From: Limiplasma sp034927815
GTDB taxonomy: Bacteria > Bacillota > Clostridia > Christensenellales > Aristaeellaceae
Direction of reading: 5' to 3'
Length of the DNA: 64,000 bases
NCBI GenBank assembly: GCA_034927815.1
Contig: JAYFPK010000006.1
Location: 62,001 to 126,000, forward strand
Below, piece after piece: positions 1 to 8,297 of the stretch. A program made the translations under genes and the position numbers. The notes below the pieces were generated by a model. The model saw nothing but the letters and a program-made list of their open reading frames with translations. It did no database searches and was not told where the DNA came from. Numbering within the stretch: position 1 is the stretch's first letter; each line of letters begins with the position of its first letter.

Positions 1-506
1 GTGACCTGGATGGAGGAAGAGCCCAGCAGGTGGCCCACATCGATAAAGCGGATGAAAATGCCGTCAAAGACGGGGGTATCGGTTTGATAGGCACAGGGCA
101 CAAAGAGCTTGCACACCCCCAGGGCGTCCTCCTGGCTGTAGAGGGGCTCCACCAAGGCCCTGCCGCCGCGCTGGGCCTTCTTGTTCTTCCATTGGGCGTC
201 CATCTCCTGAATGTGGGCGGAGTCCAGCAGCATGATGTCGCACAGCTCTTTGGTGGCTTTGGTGCTGTACACCGGGCCGTGGAAGCCCTGTTTGAAAAGC
301 AAGGGCAGATAGCCGCTGTGATCGATGTGGGCATGGGTGAGGAACACGGCGTCAATGGCCCCGGCGGGCAGGGGCAAAGGGGCGTTATCGTATAAATTGA
401 CGCCCTGCTCCATGCCATAGTCGATCAACATGGTCTTTCCACAGGCTTCCAATAAAAAACGGCTGCCGGTGACTTCATGAGCAGCTCCCAGAAAGGTCAG
501 CTTCAT
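1..506 (-). CDS. Metallo-beta-lactamase-fold hydrolase, beta-CASP ribonuclease type, 3' end cut by window edge
   Basis: The reading frame runs off the left edge, so only the first 168 codons are present. The protein starts MKLTFLGAAHEVTGSRFLL and carries the metal-binding motif HAHIDH at residues 58-63, which coordinates two zinc ions in this fold. The N-terminal pattern and the conserved TGS segment match the RNA-processing exonuclease branch (CPSF-73/YSH1-like, beta-CASP) rather than true beta-lactamases. The ATG at 506-504 has a GGAGG site upstream with a suitable gap. It is divergent from the foldase gene, and an extended -10 for it lies at 554-559. The beta-CASP part would lie outside the window, so the exact substrate cannot be judged. 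Confidence 0.85.
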   Translation of the reverse strand, partial: MKLTFLGAAHEVTGSRFLLEACGKTMLIDYGMEQGVNLYDNAPLPLPAGAIDAVFLTHAHIDHSGYLPLLFKQGFHGPVYSTKATKELCDIMLLDSAHIQEMDAQWKNKKAQRGGRALVEPLYSQEDALGVCKLFVPCAYQTDTPVFDGIFIRFIDVGHLLGSSSIQV

Positions 507-553
507 TGCTTTTCCTCCATCTTTGGTGGATTTTTCGATTCCTTGGCGGGTTT

Positions 554-559
554 ATTATA
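554..559 (-). promoter_or_regulatory. Extended -10 element for the beta-lactamase-fold gene
   Basis: On the minus strand TATAAT is preceded by TGC, giving an extended -10. I see no good -35 at 17 bp. It lies about 50 bp upstream of the ATG at 506. Confidence 0.5.
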
Positions 560-678
560 GCATCAAATTCCAGGGGGTGCAACGAGGAGCGCGGGTTCGG
601 ATTGATGAGGGAGCCCCCTGGCAAAGGCTGGCGGCCGCACCCCATTTGTGAACATCCTATGAAGACAAGAAAAAAGGC

Positions 679-707
679 TTGCCCAATAAGGAACGTTCGG
701 GTATAAT
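679..707 (+). promoter_or_regulatory. Sigma-A type promoter of the foldase gene
   Basis: TTGCCC at 679-684 and TATAAT at 702-707 are separated by exactly 17 bp, about 40 bp upstream of the ATG at 749. Confidence 0.75.
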
Positions 708-748
708 ACCTTGAGTTTAGTATTCGGAAATGATAGGAGAGAAAAGTC

Positions 749-2107
749 ATGCGCAAGCGTGCCGTACTCACATTGATGCTGGTTTTCTCGTTGCTGGTCA
801 CCTCAAGCTGCGGCCTGATCGTCAAGGACCCCGAAGTGGACAAACAGACGGTGATCATTGAGGTCGCGGGGAAGACCTTCACCAAGGAGCAGGTGTCCCA
901 GCAGGTTCAATATACCCTGGAGTATCAGGGGCAGCTTTATGCCATGTATGGGCTTTCCTTTGACGCAAGCGATCCCAGCGTCATCGCCTCCGCCCAGGAG
1001 CAGACCATCCAGGGTTTGGTGAGCCAGGCTGTTTTGGAGCAAAAGGAAGCGGAGATGGGGTTGGACACCTTTACCAGCGAGGAGCTGGCCCAACTCCAGA
1101 CCACGGTGGACGAAACCTATCAGCAGTATGCGGATTCTGTAAAAACCAGCTACTTTGCCGAAACCGACCTGACCGGCGAGGAGCTGGACAAGGCCGTGGC
1201 AGAGAAAATGGCCGAATTGGGATATAGCGATAAGGAAACCATGCTGGAGGACGAGAAGAAGACCGAGGCGTATAACAAGCTCCGGGCCGAGGTGGTCAAG
1301 GACGTACAGGTCACCCAGGAGGAAATACAGGCTCAATATGAGCAGAAGGTTGCCTCCGCCAAGACCGAGTACGAAAGCAGCCTCACCGCCTACGGCTCCG
1401 CGGTGCGGGCGGGCACTCCCGTGTACTACCGCCCTGACGGGTACCGCCATGTGAAGAATATCCTCCGCAAGCTCAACCAGGAGGACAGCACCGCCATCAG
1501 CGATTTGCAATCCCAGCTCACCGGCAAGCAGACCCAACTGGCCGATACCCAGGCCTCCCTGGCGGCTATCCCGGAGGGTGACGCCCAGGAAGAGCAAGGG
1601 AAGGCCCGGGAGGAACTGACGGCCCAGGAGGCCCGGCTGACGGAGGAGGTTGCCCAGCTGCAAACCCAGCTGGACACCTCCAAGGAAGCCGCCTATGCCA
1701 AGGTGCAGCCCTCCATTGACGAGATTTTGCAAAAGCTCTCCGAGGGCGGCGACTTTGACGCGCTCATGGAGGAGTATGGCGAGGACGACGGCATGAAGGC
1801 CTCTCCCGCCAAGGAGGAGGGTTATTTGGTCTGCGAGGGCGACACCGCCTGGGTGGCCGAGTTTACCCAGGCCGCCATGGCCCTGGAAAAGATCGGGGAC
1901 GTGTCTCCGGCGGTGCGCACCAGCTTTGGCATTCACCTGCTTCAATACGCCGGCGATGTTCAGGAGGGAGAGGTGCCCCTGGAGGATGTGAAGGATGATC
2001 TCCAGGCGGAGATTCTCTCCACCAAGCAGGAGGAAGCCTTCAATGCCACCCTGAATCAATGGGTGACGGAGGCGGGGGCCAAGATCTACGCGGACCGGAT
2101 GAAGTAG
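749..2107 (+). CDS. Secreted parvulin-type peptidyl-prolyl isomerase/foldase lipoprotein (PrsA/SurA-like) with coiled-coil insert
   Basis: The 452-residue product begins with a lipoprotein signal peptide whose lipobox ends at C21 (LVTSSC). A SurA_N-like helical region fills about residues 35-225. The parvulin domain starts with RHVKNIL at 233-239 and resumes with the typical GGDFDALMEEYGEDD segment near 333-347 and SFGIHLLQY at 392-400. Between them, about residues 245-315 are Gln/Glu/Ala-rich and look like an antiparallel coiled coil, which is not part of the usual 90-residue rotamase fold. PrsA-type lipoproteins assist folding of exported proteins outside the membrane. The start has the AGGAGA site at 734-739. 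The gene appears monocistronic: the next gene has its own promoter. Whether the split domain still catalyses isomerisation is unknown. Confidence 0.85.
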   Translation: MRKRAVLTLMLVFSLLVTSSCGLIVKDPEVDKQTVIIEVAGKTFTKEQVSQQVQYTLEYQGQLYAMYGLSFDASDPSVIASAQEQTIQGLVSQAVLEQKEAEMGLDTFTSEELAQLQTTVDETYQQYADSVKTSYFAETDLTGEELDKAVAEKMAELGYSDKETMLEDEKKTEAYNKLRAEVVKDVQVTQEEIQAQYEQKVASAKTEYESSLTAYGSAVRAGTPVYYRPDGYRHVKNILRKLNQEDSTAISDLQSQLTGKQTQLADTQASLAAIPEGDAQEEQGKAREELTAQEARLTEEVAQLQTQLDTSKEAAYAKVQPSIDEILQKLSEGGDFDALMEEYGEDDGMKASPAKEEGYLVCEGDTAWVAEFTQAAMALEKIGDVSPAVRTSFGIHLLQYAGDVQEGEVPLEDVKDDLQAEILSTKQEEAFNATLNQWVTEAGAKIYADRMK

Positions 2108-2175
2108 CCCCGGAGCCTTGATGTTGACCCTTTCCTGGCCGGGTTTTCCCCGGCGAAGAAAGAGCTTTTCAAAGC

Positions 2176-2209
2176 AAAGCGGCTCCCCCTGAAAGGGCGG
2201 GGCCGCTTT
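2176..2209 (+). terminator. Hairpin downstream of the foldase gene
   Basis: AAAGCGGC at 2176-2183 pairs with GCCGCTTT at 2202-2209, with further C/G pairing inside. There is only a short T stretch, so termination is plausible but not certain. Confidence 0.5.
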
Positions 2210-2233
2210 GGCGCACTTGGGAGTGCAGCCCCT

Positions 2234-2262
2234 TTGAAAACGGATACGACCTGTGCTAGAAT
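2234..2262 (+). promoter_or_regulatory. Promoter of the metallophosphoesterase gene
   Basis: TTGAAA at 2234-2239 and TAGAAT at 2257-2262 have a 17 bp spacer, and TGC precedes the -10. The -35 box contains a TTG that is in frame with the downstream gene, so a start there would be wrong: it lies upstream of the expected transcript start. Confidence 0.75.
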
Positions 2263-2308
2263 GGAACAATCCAGGGGAACGGCTTTGGCGGCCCGAAGGA
2301 GGATGCGT

Positions 2309-2989
2309 TTGCGCAAGGTGACAAGCTACGTCTGGCATACCGGCAAGCTGGGAAAAACGATGCGCCTGGCGGTGGTCAGCGATTTGCACGACGGGGAATA
2401 CGAGGATCTTTGGCCGCTGCTGAAGGGCGCGGACTGCTTGCTGGTGCCCGGCGATATGGTCAACCGCTACAAGCAAAGCGCCAGCAAGGGCCTTCAGTTT
2501 TTGGACGAAGCCGCCCAGCGGCTGCCCACCTTCTTTTCCCTGGGGAACCATGAGATGCGCATGAAGGACCGCCCGGCGATGCTCCAGGCCCTTCGCAACA
2601 GCCGCGCCACCTTGCTGCTGAACGGCTATACCCGGTTTCAAGGGCTCTGGATCGGGGGCTGGTACCGCCCCTACCTGCTGGAGATGGAGGATATGCTGGA
2701 TGCCTTTGAGGAGCTCCAGGGCTGCAAGGTGCTGATGTGCCACAGGCCGGAGGACTACCGCCGCCATCTCAGGGGCCGGGAGATCGACCTGGTGCTGGCG
2801 GGGCACGCCCATGGGGGGCAGATCCGCCTGGGGGAACAGGGGATCTACGCCCCGGGCCAGGGGCTTTTTCCCAGGATGACCAAGGGCGTGGTGGAGGGGA
2901 ACATGATCGTCAGCACAGGGGCCAGCAACCCCATAGGGCTGCCCCGCTGGGGTAATCCCCAGGAGGTCCTTCGTATCGAGCTGGATTAG
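2309..2989 (+). CDS. Metallophosphoesterase (calcineurin-like fold)
   Basis: The protein shows the family motifs in order: VVSDLHD, LVPGDMVN, LGNHEMR and the C-terminal AGHAHGGQ, which together supply the Asp, Asn and His ligands of a dinuclear metal site. The layout resembles YkuE/YaeI-type phosphoesterases, but no N-terminal membrane segment is present, so it is probably cytoplasmic. I place the start at the TTG at 2309 because AAGGAGG ends about five bases upstream; the ATG at 2303 sits directly on that site. This gives 226 residues. Transcription would begin near 2268 from the promoter at 2234-2262. The natural substrate is unknown. The fumarase genes follow 74 bp downstream and may be cotranscribed. 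Confidence 0.8.
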   Translation: MRKVTSYVWHTGKLGKTMRLAVVSDLHDGEYEDLWPLLKGADCLLVPGDMVNRYKQSASKGLQFLDEAAQRLPTFFSLGNHEMRMKDRPAMLQALRNSRATLLLNGYTRFQGLWIGGWYRPYLLEMEDMLDAFEELQGCKVLMCHRPEDYRRHLRGREIDLVLAGHAHGGQIRLGEQGIYAPGQGLFPRMTKGVVEGNMIVSTGASNPIGLPRWGNPQEVLRIELD

Positions 2990-3063
2990 CGGCGCTCCGC
3001 CGGTGGGCGGGCCCGGATTTGGGGCGGGGGCCAAGGCCCTGTCCATACAAAGGAGAGCGGAGC

Positions 3064-3915
3064 ATGAGTCGGATTCGGACCGTGCATGTGGAGGAAATCA
3101 CCGCCTGCGTCGCACGGTTGTGCGTTCAGGCCAATACGCTGCTGCCGGATTCCATTTTGGGGTCCCTGCGCGGCGCCTGCGACGTGGAGCCCTATGCCCC
3201 GGCCCGGGAGACTTTGCGCCTGCTTTGCGGCAACGCGCAGATCGCCCGGGAAAAAAAGCTGCCCATCTGCCAGGATACGGGCATGGCCGTGGTGTTCGCC
3301 GAGGTGGGGCAGGACGTCCACCTGGTGGGGGGGACTTTGGAGGCGGCGGTTCAGGCGGGGGTGGCCCAGGGATACCGGGAGGGCTACTTGCGCAAATCCG
3401 TGGTGGCGGACCCCATCCGCCGCAGCAACACGGGGGATAACACCCCCGCCGTGCTTCACGTGAAGCTGGTGGCGGGGGAGAAGGTGAAGCTGACCGTGGC
3501 TCCCAAGGGCTTTGGAAGCGAGAACATGAGCCGTCTGGCGATGCTGATGCCCTCCCAGGGCTTGGAGGGGGTCAAGGACTTTGTGGTGGAAACCACCCGG
3601 TTGGCGGGGGCCAACCCCTGTCCGCCCATGGTGCTGGGGGTGGGCATCGGGGGCACCTTTGAGCGGGTGGCGGAATTGGCCAAGGAGGCCCTGGCCCTGG
3701 AGCGGGAGGGACCCCACCCCGATCCCTTCTATGGGGCTTTGGAACAGGAGCTGTTGGAGAAAATCAACGCCTTGGGAATCGGCCCCCAGGGCTTTGGAGG
3801 GCTCACCACGGCCCTTTCCCTGCGGATTTTGGCCGAGCCCACCCACATCGCCGGGCTGCCTGTGGCGGTGAACATGGGCTGCCATGTGAACCGGCATGCG
3901 GAAGAGACCCTTTGA
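3064..3915 (+). CDS. Fumarate hydratase class I, alpha subunit (N-terminal Fe-S domain)
   Basis: This is the larger subunit of the two-gene [4Fe-4S] fumarase, which interconverts fumarate and L-malate and is oxygen sensitive. The three cluster cysteines are visible at C69 (ICQDTG), C186 (NPCPP) and C273 (GCHVNRH). The 283-residue length fits the alpha subunit of split fumarases such as those of Clostridia and archaea. The ATG at 3064 follows AAAGGAG. The beta subunit begins 25 bp after the stop, so the two form an operon. A tartrate dehydratase (TtdA) is a close relative and cannot be fully excluded from sequence alone. Confidence 0.92.
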   Translation: MSRIRTVHVEEITACVARLCVQANTLLPDSILGSLRGACDVEPYAPARETLRLLCGNAQIAREKKLPICQDTGMAVVFAEVGQDVHLVGGTLEAAVQAGVAQGYREGYLRKSVVADPIRRSNTGDNTPAVLHVKLVAGEKVKLTVAPKGFGSENMSRLAMLMPSQGLEGVKDFVVETTRLAGANPCPPMVLGVGIGGTFERVAELAKEALALEREGPHPDPFYGALEQELLEKINALGIGPQGFGGLTTALSLRILAEPTHIAGLPVAVNMGCHVNRHAEETL

Positions 3916-3940
3916 GAAACACAGGAGAAAAGGAGTTGCC

Positions 3941-4510
3941 ATGAGCGCCATTCATCTTACCGCCCCCATGAGCAAGGGGGACTTGGCGGCTTTGCGCTGC
4001 GGGGACAGCGTGCTGCTGAGCGGCACCCTCTACACCGCCCGGGACGCGGCCCACGCCCGGCTTTGCGCCGCCCTGGAGGCGGGGGAGGCGCTGCCCGCAG
4101 ACCTGCGGGGCCAGACGATTTTTTATGCAGGCCCCACCCCGCCTCCCCCGGGGATGCCCACAGGGTCCATCGGCCCTACCACCAGCGTGCGGATGGACGC
4201 CTATACCCCCGCGCTGCTGGCCTACGGCATTCACGCCATGATCGGAAAGGGCCCAAGGAGCGAGGCGGTGAAGAAGGCCATCCAAAAGCATGGGGCCGTG
4301 TACTTTGCGGCCATTGGCGGCTGTGCCGCCTACATGGCGGCCTGCGTTACCGCCTGCGAGGTGGTGGCGTATGACGACCTGGGCACGGAGTCCATCAAGC
4401 GGCTGACGGTGAAGGAGCTGCCATTGACCGTGGCGGTGGACGCCCAGGGGAATGATTTTTATGAGCTGGGCATGCACAGGTATCAAGAGGCCTTGGGGCA
4501 AAAGCCTTGA
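3941..4510 (+). CDS. Fumarate hydratase class I, beta subunit (C-terminal domain)
   Basis: The 189-residue product is the C-terminal swivelling domain of class I fumarase as a separate protein. Conserved elements include SGTLYTARDAAH near residues 27-38, GPTPPPPG near 64-71 and the IGKG loop at 101-104, all typical of the FumB/TtdB half. It must pair with the alpha subunit just upstream. The ATG has AAAGGAG at 3929-3935. The downstream transporter has its own promoter starting at 4562. Confidence 0.92.
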   Translation: MSAIHLTAPMSKGDLAALRCGDSVLLSGTLYTARDAAHARLCAALEAGEALPADLRGQTIFYAGPTPPPPGMPTGSIGPTTSVRMDAYTPALLAYGIHAMIGKGPRSEAVKKAIQKHGAVYFAAIGGCAAYMAACVTACEVVAYDDLGTESIKRLTVKELPLTVAVDAQGNDFYELGMHRYQEALGQKP

Positions 4511-4539
4511 AGCGCCGGGAGAGGGCCCCAAAACTTTTT

Positions 4540-4553
4540 TGAATATTTATGCA
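4540..4553 (+). promoter_or_regulatory. ARG-box-like operator upstream of amino-acid ABC transporter
   Basis: TGAATATTTATGCA closely fits the imperfect palindromic ARG box bound by ArgR/AhrC. Its right half also pairs with TGCATAAAT at 4571-4579, so a 9 bp inverted repeat brackets the -35 box. A repressor here would block the promoter. That the regulator is ArgR is inference from the consensus. Confidence 0.5.
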
Positions 4554-4561
4554 TTAAACTG

Positions 4562-4590
4562 TTGACATCCTGCATAAATGGGGGTATACT
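4562..4590 (+). promoter_or_regulatory. Promoter of the amino-acid ABC transporter operon
   Basis: TTGACA at 4562-4567 and TATACT at 4585-4590 are spaced 17 bp, a near-consensus sigma-A promoter. Confidence 0.85.
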
Positions 4591-4632
4591 ATGCACATTC
4601 CAAGGAACCCGATTGTGTAGGAGGCAGATTGT

Positions 4633-5379
4633 ATGAAGAAGTTTCTGGCTATGGTATTGGCTTTGTCCCTGTGCTTTTCCGTTACCGCAGCCCTGGCGGA
4701 TACGCTGACGATGGTGACCAACGCGTCCTTCCCTCCCTATGAGTACTATGATGGGGAAACCATCGTGGGCATCGATGCGGAAATCGCCGCCGCCATTGCC
4801 CAAAAGCTGGGCTATGACCTGGAGATTTCGGACATGGAGTTTGATTCCCTCATTTCCGCCGTGCAGTCCGGCAAGGCTGACTTCGCCATGGCCGGCATGA
4901 CCGTTACCGAGGAGCGCGCCCAGCTGGTGAATTTCTCCAAGAGCTACGCCACCGGCATCCAGGCTGTAATCGTGAAGGAGGATTCCGCCATCACCTCCGT
5001 GGACGACCTGTTTGCGGAAGGGGCCAACACCAAGATCGGCGTGCAGCTCTCCACCACCGGCGATCTGTACACCACCTGGGACATCGAGGATGAAAACCTG
5101 GGCACCGTGGTGCGCTTCCCCAACGGCAATGACGCGGTGATGGCGCTGCTGGGCGGAAAGGTGGACTGCGTGGTCATCGACAACGAGCCCGCCAAGGCCT
5201 ACGTGGCCGCCAACCAGGGCCTCAAGGTGCTGGATACCCAGTACGCCGTGGAGGACTACGCGGCTTGCATCGCCAAGGACAACGGCGAATTCCTGGCCCA
5301 GTTTGACGCGGCCCTGGGAGAGCTGATTGCCGACGGCACCGTGCAGTCCATCATCGACAAATACATCCCCGCTGAATAA
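4633..5379 (+). CDS. Amino-acid ABC transporter substrate-binding protein
   Basis: The 248-residue protein has a cleavable signal peptide ending near ALA-D at residue 22 and then a periplasmic-binding-protein family 3 domain, beginning TLTMVTNASFPPYEYYDGE. This class binds polar or basic amino acids and delivers them to HisMQP-type permeases. There is no lipobox cysteine at the cleavage site, which is unusual for a Gram-positive binding protein. AGGAGG at 4619-4624 sets the start. Permease and ATPase genes follow. The ARG-box-like site upstream suggests arginine or a related amino acid as ligand, which is inference. Confidence 0.9.
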   Translation: MKKFLAMVLALSLCFSVTAALADTLTMVTNASFPPYEYYDGETIVGIDAEIAAAIAQKLGYDLEISDMEFDSLISAVQSGKADFAMAGMTVTEERAQLVNFSKSYATGIQAVIVKEDSAITSVDDLFAEGANTKIGVQLSTTGDLYTTWDIEDENLGTVVRFPNGNDAVMALLGGKVDCVVIDNEPAKAYVAANQGLKVLDTQYAVEDYAACIAKDNGEFLAQFDAALGELIADGTVQSIIDKYIPAE

Positions 5380-5457
5380 GCGGCGGCGCTGGAGCGCGGC
5401 AAAGGGGAGCGGCACAGCCGCCCCCCTTTCCTGGCGCTTGAAGGGATAGGAGGACGT

Positions 5458-6228
5458 ATGGGAGCAGGCATGCATTCAGCCTTGGCGCTCACGGAAATCG
5501 GCGCTTGGTTTGACGGGGTCAAGGCCGAGTTTACGCTGAATTTTATTGACAAAAGCCGCTGGAAGCTGCTGTGGGGCGGATTGCAAAATACGCTGCTCAT
5601 TACCTTGGTGGCCTGCCTGATGGGCATTGCCATCGGGGTTGTGGTGGCTACGGTGCGCACCACCTGGGACACCACAGGGCAAAGGGCACGCAGAGGGCTG
5701 GGCCGGAGCCTGCTGGCCATCGCGGACCGCCTTTGCCGGTTCTATATAACCGTCATCCGGGGAACCCCTGTGGTCATTCAGCTGATGCTGATGTATTACG
5801 TCATTTTCGCTTCCTCCGACAATGGGGTGGTGGTGGCCATCCTGGCCTTTGGCCTCAACTCCGGGGCTTATGTGGCGGAAATTTTCCGGGGCGGCATCAT
5901 GTCCATCGACAAGGGGCAGTTTGAGGCGGGGCGCAGCCTGGGCCTCAATTATACCCAAACCATGATGTACATCATCGCCCCCCAGGTGCTGAAAACCGTG
6001 CTGCCCACCCTCGCCAACGAGTTCATCGTGCTTTTGAAAGAGACCTCGGTGGCGGGCTATGTGGCCGTGGGGGATTTGACCTTTGGAGGCAACCGGATCC
6101 GGGGCATCACCTATTCGGCGTTTATGCCGCTGATCGCGGTGGCGCTGATCTATCTGGCCCTGGTTATTTTCCTCAGCTGGCTGGTGGGCAAGCTGGAAAG
6201 GAGGCTGCGCCAAAGTGATAACCGTTAA
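5458..6228 (+). CDS. Amino-acid ABC transporter permease (HisMQ family)
   Basis: The 256-residue membrane protein has the HisMQ pattern: a first transmembrane segment near residues 38-60, then FYITVIRGTPVVIQLMLMYY, and the EAA-type coupling segment FEAGRSLGLNYTQTMMYIIAPQ. It forms the membrane channel, as a homodimer when only one permease gene exists, as here. An insert of about 25 residues between TM1 and TM2 is charged and probably cytoplasmic. GGAGG precedes the ATG. The ATPase gene overlaps its end by 14 bases, indicating translational coupling. Confidence 0.92.
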   Translation: MGAGMHSALALTEIGAWFDGVKAEFTLNFIDKSRWKLLWGGLQNTLLITLVACLMGIAIGVVVATVRTTWDTTGQRARRGLGRSLLAIADRLCRFYITVIRGTPVVIQLMLMYYVIFASSDNGVVVAILAFGLNSGAYVAEIFRGGIMSIDKGQFEAGRSLGLNYTQTMMYIIAPQVLKTVLPTLANEFIVLLKETSVAGYVAVGDLTFGGNRIRGITYSAFMPLIAVALIYLALVIFLSWLVGKLERRLRQSDNR

Positions 6229-6937
6229 GAATCTGGAGAAATCCTTTGGGGAGACCCCGGTGCTTCGGGGCATCAACCAGCACATCAGCCCGGGGGAAAA
6301 GGTGGTGGTCATCGGCCCCTCCGGCAGCGGCAAGAGCACCTTTTTGCGGTGCATAAACCTCCTGGAGCAGCCCACCGGAGGACAGATTTTCTTTGAGGGC
6401 GTGGAGATCACCTCCCCCAAATGCGACATCAACAAGGTTCGCAGCCGCATGGGGATGGTCTTTCAGCAGTTCAACCTCTTTCCCCATTTAAGCGTGCTGG
6501 ATAACCTCACCTTGGCTCCCATCCGGCTGAAAACCATGTCCAAGGCCCAGGCCAGGGAAAAGGCCATGGAACTCCTCAAACGGGTGGGGCTTACGGAGAA
6601 GGCGGACAGCTTTCCCAAGCAGCTTTCCGGAGGGCAGCAGCAGCGCATCGCCATCGTGCGGGCCCTGTGCATGAGCCCGGACGTGATGCTCTTTGACGAG
6701 CCCACCAGCGCCCTGGACCCGGAGATGGTGGGGGAGGTCTTGGACGTGATGAAGAAGCTGGCCCTGGAGGGCATGACCATGGTGGTGGTCACCCACGAGA
6801 TGGGCTTTGCCCGGGAGGTGGGGGACCGGGTGCTGTTCATGGATGAAGGCGTGGTGCTGGAGGAAGGGGCTCCCGGGGATATTTTTGAAAATCCCAGGGA
6901 GCCCAGGACCCAGGATTTTTTGCGGAAGGTGTTGTAG
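6215..6937 (+). CDS. Amino-acid ABC transporter ATP-binding protein (GlnQ/HisP family)
   Basis: All ATPase motifs are intact: Walker A GPSGSGKST at residues 34-42, Q-loop near 84, signature LSGGQQQR at 137-144 and Walker B with catalytic Glu in MLFDEPTSALDP at 158-169. The 240-residue size is normal for this subfamily of polar amino-acid importers. The start is a GTG inside the permease gene, 14 bases before its stop, preceded by AGGAGG. It energises the transporter formed with the two genes upstream. Confidence 0.93.
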   Translation: MITVKNLEKSFGETPVLRGINQHISPGEKVVVIGPSGSGKSTFLRCINLLEQPTGGQIFFEGVEITSPKCDINKVRSRMGMVFQQFNLFPHLSVLDNLTLAPIRLKTMSKAQAREKAMELLKRVGLTEKADSFPKQLSGGQQQRIAIVRALCMSPDVMLFDEPTSALDPEMVGEVLDVMKKLALEGMTMVVVTHEMGFAREVGDRVLFMDEGVVLEEGAPGDIFENPREPRTQDFLRKVL

Positions 6938-7007
6938 GGGTCTAGGGATTTGTTTTTATTCTTGGATGCTATTTAGTTTTTGTCTTTACGGGATGAGGAC
7001 GGATATG

Positions 7008-7160
7008 CCAAGGGACCAGGGGGGAGTGTTGCGACCCCCTCCCCCCTAGGTCCCTTGGCGAACCCCTTACCCCCCACGCGACGCCCGGGGGCCAAGCCCC
7101 CGGACCCCCATTGAAGCCATGGGGGGGTCTTTGAAAAGGCATGCCGCGGTTTATCAATGG
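7008..7160 (+). repeat. GC-rich stacked hairpins in the 480-base gap after the ATPase gene
   Basis: The gap from 6938 to 7419 holds no convincing gene. It starts with a T-rich stretch, then three inverted repeats: a 19-base arm at 7008-7026 pairing with 7039-7058 (one bulged A), CCGGGGGC at 7085-7092 with 7096-7103, and GACCCCC at 7103-7109 with 7123-7129 followed by TTT. A fourth hairpin, GGGTCTT pairing with AAGACCC, lies at about 7290-7320. They may end the transporter transcript or belong to a dispersed GC-rich repeat. Confidence 0.55.
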
Positions 7161-7348
7161 TAGTTACCGCGTCATGGAGCTTGTTGTATCCCATAGGGGC
7201 TCCTTTCAAAGGTGAACCTGATGCCGAGAGGCATCGCTTCCCTAAGGAGTGGCGGCCTGTTTGATGGAAATTCTATGTCCAGGAGGGCGGGGGTCTTAGG
7301 GCGGCAATGACGCCCCAAGACCCTCCGCTCGGGCAGAGGGCCCCTTCG

Positions 7349-7377
7349 TTGCGTTATCATCTTTGGTATGCTACAAT
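7349..7377 (+). promoter_or_regulatory. Promoter of the HAD phosphatase gene
   Basis: TTGCGT at 7349-7354 and TACAAT at 7372-7377 have a 17 bp spacer, and TGC precedes the -10. Confidence 0.65.
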
Positions 7378-7419
7378 TTGTAGCGTTCCACGGATGATTT
7401 TTTTGCTGGGGGAGAGGCC

Positions 7420-8220
7420 ATGGCGGGGCGGGAGATGCGGGAGGCCCTGAGGAGGATTCGCTGCTTTTTGCTGGATATGGACGGAACCTTTTACCTGGGG
7501 GAAAAGCTGCTGCCGGGCTCCCTGGATTTTTTGGACAAGCTCCGGGATACGGGCCGCAGTGTTCTTTTTGTCACCAATAACTCCAGCAAATCCGCCCAGG
7601 CCTACGAGCAAAAGCTCAGGGCAATGGGCGTTTCGGAGCCGTTTTTGCGGGTGCTGACCTCGGGCCAGGCCACGGGACGGTATGCCCTGGAGCATTTCCC
7701 GGGGCAAAGGGCCTATGTGCTGGGCAATGGCATGCTGCGCCAGGAGCTTGAGGGCATGGGGCTGCAGCTTCAGGAGGATCATCCCGACTATGTGATTTTA
7801 GGCTATGATACCACGCTGGACTATGCCAAGATGACCAAGGTGTGCGACTTCATCCGGGCCGGGCTACCCTACCTGGCCACCCACCCGGATAAGAACTGCC
7901 CTACGGAAACGGGCTTCGCCCCGGATTTGGGGGCCATCATCGCCTTTGTGAAGGCCAGCACCCAGCGGGAGCCGGATGTGATTTTGGGCAAGCCTTATGG
8001 AGGCATTGTCCGGGAAGCCCTGGGGCGTACGGGGCTCACCCCCGCCGAGCTGGCCATGGTGGGGGACAGGCTGTACACCGACATCGCCACGGGGGTCAGC
8101 TTCGGCATCACCAGCATTTTGGTGCTCACAGGGGAAACCCGGCGGGAGGATTTACAGAATTCGGAGATTCAGCCTGATTTTGTGGTGGAGAGATTGGCCT
8201 CTATGATTGAATATTTGTAA
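7420..8220 (+). CDS. HAD-superfamily hydrolase, NagD/p-nitrophenylphosphatase type
   Basis: The 266-residue protein has HAD motif I DMDGT at residues 19-23 with both catalytic aspartates, motif II in VTNNSS at 51-56, a central C2 cap, and the C-terminal metal-binding GDRLYTDIATG. Motif and cap order place it in subclass IIA (NagD, AraL, phosphoglycolate phosphatase-like). Such enzymes dephosphorylate small sugar phosphates or nucleotides in the cytoplasm, and the exact substrate cannot be read from sequence. The ATG at 7420 has a purine-rich GGGGGAG site; a second ATG at 7435 is possible. It stands alone behind its own promoter. Confidence 0.88.
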   Translation: MAGREMREALRRIRCFLLDMDGTFYLGEKLLPGSLDFLDKLRDTGRSVLFVTNNSSKSAQAYEQKLRAMGVSEPFLRVLTSGQATGRYALEHFPGQRAYVLGNGMLRQELEGMGLQLQEDHPDYVILGYDTTLDYAKMTKVCDFIRAGLPYLATHPDKNCPTETGFAPDLGAIIAFVKASTQREPDVILGKPYGGIVREALGRTGLTPAELAMVGDRLYTDIATGVSFGITSILVLTGETRREDLQNSEIQPDFVVERLASMIEYL

Positions 8221-8297
8221 CAGTTGAGCCGTTGTATAGGAGAGTCCGCCGGGGAGGGCGAATTGAGGTTTATGAGAACGAAGGTTGAGGTGCGCGG

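Noticed and set aside
803..3046. Long minus-strand frame opposite the foldase and phosphoesterase genes
   Set aside because: It has no ribosome site or domain, mirrors GC-biased codons of the plus-strand genes, and crosses two promoters and a hairpin.
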